From Trichostrongylus colubriformis (taxonomy: Eukaryota; Nematoda; Chromadorea; Rhabditida; Trichostrongylidae): 64,000 bases of DNA. The stretch spans positions 41,662,259 through 41,726,258 of the forward strand of contig OZ022260.1 in NCBI GenBank assembly GCA_963978905.1. The letters run 5' to 3'. Numbering within the stretch: position 1 is the first letter of the stretch; every line of letters begins with the position of its first letter. The position numbers and the translations under genes are program-made. Shown one piece after another: positions 56,099 through 64,000 of this stretch. The notes beneath the pieces are model-generated. The model was given only the letters and a program-made list of their open reading frames with translations. It was not told the DNA's origin and did not search any database.

Positions 56099-57581
56099 TT
56101 TCGATAATTCATGAGCAATTAGGTTCCCATTCTTCAGAAGTCATGCCCTGCAATTCTTGCAGAGCATGGCTTTTTATGAATGGGAAACCAATTGCTTATG
56201 AATTACTAAACGACATAACAAATATGGGGCTGCCCAGGGCCTGCATGGTGCGCCATACACCCGGATCCTTAGTCCAAATCTCATGAGTACTTGATTGCGT
56301 ACTGCATACGAGGGGATTTAGGAGATGGAACGACTCCCTCTCCAGCACTTCCTTCTTCAAAAACCAGACCGATATACTAATGCAATTAAAATAAAAATAA
56401 ACGATTGTCAAAGATCTCCGAGAACATTTGCTCATTGGGATGGGATAACGGTAGAACAATAGCCCAACACTGAGTGGAACTGGTCCTTCGAGTAGCACAG
56501 GTGCGATACGGCACGTCTTTTCGTTAAGCCACCTCATATTGCGTGAGGACGTAGAGCATAATGAACATGGGGAAACTATTGTTCTTCATGGTTTTTGTTT
56601 GCATTCCATGATTCGCCTCCAATAGTGACCCAGTTGTGTCCGGTTTATGCTGTAGAAAACATAAATTGTTCATCTTTCAAAGAATCCTGTACCGTTTTTC
56701 TGTAATAATTATCATAGCCAGCAATCCATTATGCTGCAAAAACTTCAAGTCGCTGAAAAACTTCCTCATCAGTACTTGATTGTTCAATGTCTAAGATGGG
56801 TTTTTGAAGCGCGATAGGCGTGATCAGTGCACGAACCATTTGATTAGCAAGTTAAACGCAATTTCATTTTCGATTACTGAGTTAAACGCAGTCCGCGTTT
56901 AAGCTGCACCTGCAACTTCTCAAAATTTCTCTAATGCCTCCTCCTCCTTCAGTGGCACGTAACTTCTACGGACTTCTTAACTTATCCCTGGTCTTTTATC
57001 AAGCCACATTGCTGAGAAAATGAGTTCCTAAGTTGTGGGGTCTCCAAGCAGCTTCTATGTACCTTTTTGCTCAAGCATGGCACTCTAGAAGATCGGACCT
57101 TTCATGTCTCACTGTCAGCCGCGTTCACCTCCATTCATCCTTCTGTTGCCAGGGCTGTCCATCAATAGCAGGGAAGCTTTGTCTCGAAAAAAGCAGAAAA
57201 GCATTAGGTAGGGCTCTTACCGGGCTATTTGTTTAATCGCTTCACCAATTCCCGTGTGGTGTTTCATAGTGCACAATATTCTCAAGAGCGTGCCGGTAGC
57301 CTTTCAATTACATCCACTCCAGCAGTACTGTCACGGTTGGCTCCATTTATAGTTTCCAAGACCCTGTGAGTCGCACATGCAGGCATATTATTTTGTTCGA
57401 CCGATGGTCCAATTTTTCACGTAAACTCCCTTTGTTGGTGCGAGGAAAGAGAGCTGTGTGAGTTGGCGCCTTCGATACGAGTATGGTCCGCGCAGCAAAC
57501 CCCACATCGAAATTTGCCTTGCACGACCAAGCCTCATATACCTCCAAAGTGTGCGCTCACTGCGTCATGTTTCGGACGAAC
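56099..57581. other. Unassigned DNA
   Basis: No supported gene, RNA or repeat was recognised. Confidence 0.35.
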
Positions 57582-58652
57582 ATATATACCATTTCCACTT
57601 TGAACTGGACACTTTTCAAAACACCTGGGACATTGTTGGAATCGAATTGGACGTTTTTCAAATGAAAAAAAAGACGTCTTTCACATCAACATGGACGTTT
57701 TTCCTTTTGTTGTTTTTTGATTTTTTTTTGTTTATTTCTCTTGAACTTCATAGTGCATTCTTAATGCAATATGACGAAAACAAATACAATTTTTCACAAA
57801 AAAAGTAAACGGATTATTAAAACACGTTCAATTACTAAAGGGTTGCCCTGCTGCGGCAGCCGTCATGTTCATCATGCTGACTCGGTCCGATTCATAGTGG
57901 CATTTCTTCAGTTTAACCTTCAACTTTCTTGGGGCGTTGAAAATATAAGAAACGGCCAACTCGATGTTCACTTCCTTCAGCCGTTCCTGAATCTTCCGCA
58001 AGGTATTATCTTCTGAATGTTGCTCCACGATCTCTTCAATGGGCTGCAGCACTTCCTCGGTCAGCTTAAATCTCCTGTTTCCTCCAAGCTACGCTGGACA
58101 ATGGCACCTTCCTTCCTGTACGCAGTGATGATATTCCTTGCCGTACTCTCATTAACACCAGCGACATGAGCGGCTCCATGGATTAATCTTCTGCCCACTT
58201 GTACAAGCTTGACGAGGATTTCCTTTTGCGCCAAGGTCGTCCGCCTGTAACGTCGCCGCTCACCAGAAATTGAGCTCTTCTTGCTGCTCATTGATGCTCG
58301 TGAAGTAGACTGGACAGTACGCAGTTTCGTCACAACTGAAGGGATTACGAAAGTCAAGCCGCCATGTTAGTATTTCGCGCGCTTGGCGCGGCAGTTCTTT
58401 TTGAAAAGCGGCTATTTATCGACGGGTACTGCCATTTGACACATGTGGTTTGTATTATACACTTCTCATCAGAACATTCAGAAATGCTCATAGGAAGTTG
58501 TCCGACTTAAATTGAAAAACATCCATTTTGATTCGAAAAATGTTCTGGGTGGTCTGAAAAAAGTTAATGTGGTTAAAAAATCGTCCCTGGTGATTTGAAA
58601 AACGTCAATATTGGTTTGGAAAATGTCCAGTTCAAAGTAGAAATGGTATATA
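57582..58652. mobile_element. TIR transposon with sub-terminal repeats and only an HTH transposase fragment
   Basis: ATATATACCATTTCCACTTT is mirrored at the right end (to 58652). The arms (about 57582-57715 and 58500-58652) are built from degenerate units of about 28 bp containing 'GACGTTTTTCAAAT'. TA dinucleotides flank a TACCATTTC start, fitting a TA-targeting element. The interior carries, on the minus strand, a DNA-binding fragment but no catalytic domain. Confidence 0.75.
57828..58357 (-). pseudogene. Transposase N-terminal helix-turn-helix fragment (Tc1/IS630-like)
   Basis: The first frame (58357-58061) contains RRTTLAQKEILVKLVQVGRR and then HVAGVNESTARNIITAYRKEG, a classic helix-turn-helix with a second-helix NESTARNII. 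A one-base shift near 58080 continues as RRFKLTEEVLQPIEEIVEQH and LRKIQERLKEVNIE, a second HTH-like part, then LRKLKVKLKKCHYESDR before stopping. This matches the bipartite DNA-binding N-terminus of Tc1/IS630-type transposases. The DDE catalytic domain is entirely absent. It could be a deletion derivative or a DNA-binding-only product. Confidence 0.65.
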
Positions 58653-60095
58653 TTTGAAGAAATCGTGCACGGGAATTGTATGATTCCAATTTCTCCCAAA
58701 GTCACGAAACGGTACATGATACATGATAAATACGGTACACGAACTGAGCACATGGAAATTGAAAAAATTTATTCATTTCAACACGCAAATCGAGGGTCTA
58801 AAACGAGAAGCACCTAGTTCGAATTCCTACCCAAGAACTTCTTAGCAGTTAACGGCGAGAAGCGCAGTACAGAAATTTGTGCCCACTGCTGTTTGCTTCC
58901 CACCCTGCGTCACTGATCACATAATCACTGCCGCTTTGCTTTCACAGCTCTCGTGGTCCCGCTCACAGTACCCGCACGAACGTATTTTAAGGGGATGTAT
59001 CTTTGCCAGATTTCGATTTTTTTCGCATAAAGCTTTGCAGTTTGTCAGTAGTAAACAGATACAACATAGGTATATGGTAGAGAGAAGATCACAAATTTCC
59101 GTGGACAATTCCTTCGAACGTCGACCAGTGTATAAATGCCTTCGTACGTAGACCCAGTACGAATTCCAGTGGTGCCGCAGTTCTGGATGATAAGGCGCAT
59201 CCAATGGGAGTATATCAATATCTGTGACTTTCTGTGATTCTTCGGTTTCAAGTTTTATGGTGTAGTGCCCTTTCCACTTTCAGAATCACTTTACTCTCTT
59301 ATCTTGCAATATGCATATACTATTTCATTATATAATTACTCTTTTCAATCTAATTTATGCTGCATAGCTTAGGTATATAAATAATAAGCAACCGAGAATA
59401 GATAAAATAAGTTATAGAAAATGAACTTTCTTTTTCTTTTCCGACATTTCTTCTCACTTCCCCACGTACGAATCACTCCTTCGCTTTTCAGTCCAGAATT
59501 TATAATTTATCGGAATTTTTCAATCAAAATCCATTCTACGTTCTAGTCCCATTCTCCCCTACCCTGGCGCCTCCTTCCGCATTCCTTGTGTTGTTAAAAC
59601 TTCGCAACTTGCCTCATGCCAATTGTCGCTCGTCGTTCCCCGTTCCCTCTTCATTAGCCTCTTCTTGAGATCCTGTTTATCCATTTGGCAGTGTGCATGT
59701 GCGTGCCACATCTCTAAAGGCTTCTTATTAGCCCGAGGGAACCCGTCGACAGCATCTCCTTTGACAGCACACAATTTGATTTCTTTTAATTAGTCATCAC
59801 GAATTAGTTCGCATCAATGCTGGTCGGCAAGCCAATTACCTAGAGATACTGCTAGTGCCACGATCATTGCATTCCTTTTGGAGACCACTTCGAAAAGAAC
59901 CATGAAACGTTTCCGGATTTGTTTCGAAGGGGCATTTTAGTGAGATCCAATAAGCCCGTACAGGCCGTGAGATTGTTTGCGAGCCATCTTGAGTTCTAAG
60001 GCTCAATATAGACGAGGATTTTGATTAAATAAGTGTTTTTACCTAAATGAGCAGAAGCTTGGTTTCTCATTGAAGAGTGCCCTTAAAAAATCTGA
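58653..60095. other. Unassigned DNA with one partial MITE end
   Basis: About 59010-59125 ends in AAATTTCCGTGGACAATTCC, preceded by AGATACAACATAGGTATATG, and matches the right arm of the A/B/C MITE family. It is a solo end (copy D). The rest is unremarkable. Confidence 0.45.
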
Positions 60096-60335
60096 TTAGA
60101 AAAGAAAGGAACAAATAAAGGCAGAGATGAATGAAGAAAGAAAGAAAGAGAAGAAAGAAAAAGGAAAGAAAGAAAGCGAAGGAAAGAAAAGGAGAAGGAA
60201 GGAAGGAAGAAAGAGAAGGAAGGAAAGGAAGAGAACGCTTAGAAAGAAAAAAGAATGGAAGAAAGAAAGAAGGAGAAAAAAGAAAGACAGAAAGAGAGAA
60301 GGCTTGTAGGAAAAAAGAGAAGAGAAAGACTCATC
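60096..60335. repeat. Purine-rich GAAAG simple-sequence tract
   Basis: About 240 bp consist almost only of A and G in GAAA/GGAA units. Lys/Glu/Arg-rich open frames through it are artefacts of composition. Confidence 0.9.
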
Positions 60336-61130
60336 TGAGAAAGGAGGCTCTTATCAAAGACTATTCCTTTACTTTCAGAATATTCATAACATAATTTCAG
60401 GAAGAAATAGTTTTTAAACTAGCTTGAAATGAATTTTTTTGAATATATGTAGGCATTCGGGTGGTTCAGATTTCAGAACATTGCTCATTAGTGATTGTCG
60501 TAAAACAATCGATCAAAAGACATATTGATTAGGTTGTTCAGGTATTCGTCTGCCCGATTCGTCCCGTTTATTCGTTTTCATTTCAATTTCTCTTATCAAT
60601 CATAGCAATCTCTTGAAATTGTTCCCTCGGCAAAGAACTTCATTATTTACCGAATCAAATTTACCTTCTGTGTTCGGACTTTGACAACCTTCAAATTCTC
60701 TTTTTTCCGCTTTTTTGATCCTCGTTTTTCATTTTCTGCATTTTTAAGTTTCTCTCAAGCGAAAGTTTCTCCTACCATCGTTATTCCACTGTGTCATTGG
60801 TCATTTTCACACGGTTTTTAGTTAGCAAAGGCCAGGCACCGATCGGCAAATCCTCCAATCCCTATCCATCCATCCCCAGCATGTCATTCAAGTGACGAAT
60901 GACGTGAATGACCTTTAATGAATAAATGCAAATGTGCTGCGTTGTCTCTAAGTGGTCCTTACCGGGCACTAATGCCCTCTCTCCTTTCCCTTCTGTCAAT
61001 CTTCACCAGCAGAACACTAACCCGATTGGGTCACTGTGCCTCGCGTTTCCCTGACCACTCTTCGAGCTGTTCATTACGGTATACGATCCGGTCATAACTC
61101 TCTTTACCCTGTTGAGTAATGATGCCCTGT
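60336..61130. other. Unassigned DNA
   Basis: No gene was recognised. Confidence 0.35.
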
Positions 61131-61435
61131 GAATGCAGTAAAAGTCGCGAAAAGGTCAAATAAAGTGGGGGGAGGGAAGACGCAAAATTTTCACCCATGT
61201 CAAAGCTTCTTTTCCTCCCTAGGCTTAGGCTCAAACAGATGAAACTTATGCTTCGACATATGCTTTTTCATGGGAATGAATATAAATTTTAGCTTAAGCC
61301 TGGGGAGGGAAAGGAGCTATGACATCGACGCAAAGTTGCGTCTCCCCCCCCCTCCCTTCCCCCGACTTTATTTGACCCCGCGAAAATGTTGATAAATAAG
61401 AGTAACCTGTAAATGCAGTAAAAGTCACGAAAACA
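61131..61435. repeat. Inverted-repeat element flanked by direct repeats
   Basis: CGCGAAAAGGTCAAATAAAG with a following G-run and GGGAAGACGCAA (from about 61147) is mirrored by TTGCGTC, a C-run and GACTTTATTTGACCCCGCG (to about 61382). Outside it the word 'AATGCAGTAAAAGTC.CGAAAA' occurs at about 61133 and again at about 61415. It is non-coding. Confidence 0.75.
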
Positions 61436-62100
61436 TTGATATTTTATGATTTTGGTTTGAAGCTTTGAATTATTTTGACTCTCTTTGGTTTTCTTTCTGG
61501 TTGTTAATAACTCTACCACACCTATCCTCCTGAGAGTAAGCCACTATTACTCGAATTACATTTGGTATCGTTCAAATCCTTCAGTGAACTAGAATGAGGT
61601 GAGATTGCATTTATAAGTTGATCAGATGTAGGTGGTACCATCAGGATTTGATCTTCAATAGAGGCGCCACTGCCGCTGCCCCAACCCTGCGTAAAAAAGC
61701 ACATCCCATAGGGTTAACAAGGTTAAAATTGGAGTAATGGACAGTTGTGTTGATTTGGGAAGCCTGTCACCTTCCGGTCACATGACTGTGCAAAAAATGA
61801 GAAAAAGACACGAAAAAAGTGCATGATAAGGGGAGCCTGCTGATCAGGCGATAGCAGCTGATAATGAAAAGACCAAAAGATTGTTGTGGTCATATGAAAA
61901 AAAAAACCGCGAAATGGCAACATTGTCGACCCCTTTGAACACTTGCTTACTCAAAAAGATTACCAATAAAGCATTTCATATACAGGTTAGGTGAAAAGTA
62001 CTGGAGCGCGCAAAAACTCCATGTTTTCAAAAGTGTACGTTAAATGTCCAAGTTCGACTTTTCATAAATCTTGGCAGGTATTTCTTTGATATGTGTCAGT
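61436..62100. other. Unassigned DNA
   Basis: No gene or element was recognised. Confidence 0.35.
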
Positions 62101-62770
62101 TTCTTGTAGCCAAGACCAAGATATTAATTAACTTTATACGGCTAACGTTTCGGCCTTGTCGCCTTCGTCAGAGCCTGGAAAAACAAAGATAATCGCGATA
62201 CAACCCCCAAATTCCATTTCAGACTTACAAAACAGTTCCACGTAGACCAGAGAATTAGGATAAGAGTCGCAAACCACAATAACAGACGAACTCACCTTAG
62301 AGCACAGCCGGCCGTCGTTGAGACCACCGTTATTCTGATTCAGTGGGTGGCTTCAGATGATCCGACCCAACGGCACGAGGCCGATGGCGTTTTTAGCCCA
62401 CACAAGGTGAGAAACGGGGCAAGTTCGTTTGTTATGGATAGGCATTCGTCTTTCCTATTCATTTTGGGACTTTGGGCGCTAATCCAAAATGCTTCTAAAG
62501 TTTTGCGCGCTGGGGTCCGCGATTCCCGCGATAGAATCCTAACAGCCACTTCGAACTCCACATCTTCATGGCACTGCAGCCGATGAGCACCCAGGGGGGT
62601 CTCGGGCCTGGATCTTTTCAGGCCATCGAGGTGCTCTTTGACCCTAGAGCACAGAGGTCGTTCGGTTCCGCCGATGTATCTGTAAGTCCTTTTTTTTGTT
62701 TCTGTTACTGTTTTGTAAGTCTGAAATGGAATTTGGGGGATGTATCGCGATTATCTTTGACTTTCCAGGA
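62101..62770 (-). mobile_element. Penelope-like retroelement fragment
   Basis: On the minus strand a GIY-YIG endonuclease fragment is followed by an intron-like segment (62175-62236: GTAAGTCTG...TTTTTCCAG) and a short last exon reading GSDEGDKAETLAV and a stop (about 62133-62172). This tail recurs in Penelope-like elements. Such elements can keep introns (established). A second copy of the intron-like segment lies inverted at about 62712-62769, on the other side of the coding fragment. The reverse transcriptase part is absent. Confidence 0.75.
62340..62700 (-). pseudogene. GIY-YIG endonuclease domain of a Penelope-like element
   Basis: From about 62700 downward the frame reads YRYIGGTERPLCSRVKEHLD, then LGAHRLQCHEDVEFEVAVRI, then RKTLEAFWISAQSPKMNRKD and ECLSITNELAPFL. 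YIG, the Arg of the RVKEHL helix, the His after LGAH, and the Glu of TLEAFWI are in the positions expected for the GIY-YIG nuclease that follows the RT in Penelope-like proteins. The first half of the protein is missing, so this is a 5'-truncated copy. Confidence 0.8.
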
Positions 62771-63540
62771 TGTACTTTGAATGATTGCAGGTTTTACTGT
62801 GATAGAAACAAAACATTATAAATACATGTTTACACAAACCTTTTGAAATATCCTTTTTCCCTTTCTACATAGGCCTTCGCAGCCAGGTGGGTGAAGGACT
62901 AAACTTTTTGAACGCCACTAATCCTCCGTTGGCTGCCCGCGCGCATGACAGTTGAGAAAGGCATTACTTTGCTCCTTAGGCAGATAGCCGGGCCTACTGG
63001 CTAATTTGTTTACGTTTTTCGCTTGCATGAGACCACAGGCTTTACCAGTACCTCGCCTAAGTGGTTTTTAGCATTCATCTTTATACATTTGTTAACAAAA
63101 ACCAAAGGTTTGGTCGTCATAACAGAGACTTCTGCCCAACTTCTCGAAAAAATCAACCGTATCTGGTATCTACTGTCCATATCTACTGTCATCGTTCTTT
63201 GCTTATTGTGGAAGTCATCGGGTGGAGATCTTCTTGGCTGTTGTGAACCCCTTCGTGTAGCGGCTCACTAAATCATAGAACATAATCGATGCTGTGCACC
63301 TTAAAATTTCCGAGCATCCCGTAGCACTTGGCTTCTATCTTCACGGTTGAAATAGCGGTCCTCCTGAAAATCGTCTCCAAGCTTAGTATGTGAATGGAAG
63401 AGCAGGTTTTTCTCTACAGAGCAATACCCAAATAATCTGAAAAACGAGAAATTCAGTGCTGAAAAATCAAGACGAAATAATCGATGTGGAGAACGGCGGG
63501 CACTCCCAGTCCGACCTAATACTATTATAGTTTCAATGGA
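62771..63540. other. Unassigned DNA
   Basis: Overlapping short plus-strand frames around 63010-63270 have no domain. Nothing was recognised. Confidence 0.35.
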
Positions 63541-63761
63541 TTATAACCAGATATCGTTATCGTCCATTGTCCCTTTACCCACCATCTTTGAATTGTAAAT
63601 GTTCCAACGCGTACGTGTTGGTCCCAGCGTGATACCGGACTTTTCCGCTTGAATCCACTCAGCGGCACTCAGCGCAGTCGGCAGAATCCAGTCTGATGGA
63701 ACGGCTCCTTGGCCATCCCTCACATCACTTTCACTAAGTTGAAGTGAGCTGAAAACATCGT
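63541..63761 (-). CDS. Possible terminal exon of an unidentified gene (partial)
   Basis: A TTTTCAG acceptor (AG at about 63752-63753 on the minus strand) opens a frame of about 70 codons. It contains SESDVRDGQGAVPSDWILPT, then LSAAEWIQAEKSGITLG and TRTRWNIYNSKM, and ends DDNDIWL followed by a stop. An internal GTGGGT after SKM could instead be a donor. The composition is protein-like, but I do not recognise the family. Further upstream, at 63940-63990, the same strand reads NFVVKIATFDDESAARR and a stop, which could be an exon of the same or another gene running off the window. Confidence 0.35.
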
Positions 63762-64000
63762 GATGAATCGGGGCGCAACGGGGCTCCGCCTCGTTCAACT
63801 ACGGACACCCCCATCGACCGCGGGCCCCGTCGGGAGAAGACGAAAGAACCGGTCATGGCGTGCTCGTGGTGAAAGCTGTGTGTGTCCTCTGCCTTTCACC
63901 TCTTCCTCAGGAATGGAACAACGTCGACGAAGGGTGGGTTAGCGCCTGGCCGCCGACTCATCGTCAAATGTTGCTATTTTCACAACAAAATTACCGACGC

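Noticed and set aside
60127..60394. Lys/Glu/Arg-rich open frames
   Set aside because: They are produced by the GAAA purine tract; there is no real protein signature.

Overview
The window looks like nuclear DNA of a parasitic nematode, most likely a strongylid/hookworm-type worm (inference). The reasons are interrupted genes with GT..AG introns and strong TTTTCAG acceptors, a probable spliced-leader acceptor just before a start codon, a nematode-style two-DOMON secreted protein, and many mariner, Helitron, RTE, Penelope-like, SINE and MITE sequences. I see no bacterial operon, CRISPR array or rRNA.

Three host genes can be rebuilt exon by exon with matching phases. (1) A minus-strand SR-type splicing factor (1732-2786, 5 exons, 237 aa) has an RS domain, one RRM and a glycine-rich tail. 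An extra 56-bp exon candidate in its intron 2 would introduce a stop. (2) A plus-strand secreted protein (18098-38010, 16 exons, 655 aa) has a signal peptide, two DOMON domains, an acidic Ser/Thr/Glu-rich linker and a cysteine-rich C-terminus. Its introns fill about 18 kb and carry many transposon remnants. (3) A minus-strand multi-pass membrane protein (38831 to about 45966) converges on gene 2. It carries an apparent 1-nt frameshift at a run of eight A (T on the coding strand), and an RTE-type retrotransposon lies in one intron. A possible terminal exon of a fourth gene lies at the right edge.

The rest is mostly mobile DNA. 5-11 kb: a 537-bp mariner derivative with very long inverted repeats, a GC-rich minisatellite, a foldback hairpin, and a decayed Helitron split by a hAT-type MITE with an 8-bp target duplication. 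14-15.5 kb: a TIR MITE, an inverted pair of tRNA-like sequences and a truncated SINE. 20-37 kb (introns of gene 2): MITE families, two TIR elements sharing one TA site, a Harbinger-type MITE with TTA duplication, and a deleted mariner. 44-46 kb: the RTE copy with a 15-bp target duplication. 48.8-50.1 kb: a 1,376-bp near-perfect palindrome with mariner-like ends, built from repeated ~170-bp units that each contain a small hairpin. 52-58.7 kb: SINEs, a Tc1-type MITE and a TIR element carrying only a helix-turn-helix transposase fragment. 62-62.8 kb: a Penelope-like GIY-YIG fragment flanked by inverted copies of an intron-like segment.

The most unusual objects are the giant nested palindrome, the possible poison exon, the homopolymer frameshift in the membrane-protein gene, the paired tRNA-like sequences and the inverted intron around the Penelope fragment. 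All family calls come from reading motifs by eye; no database search was run.
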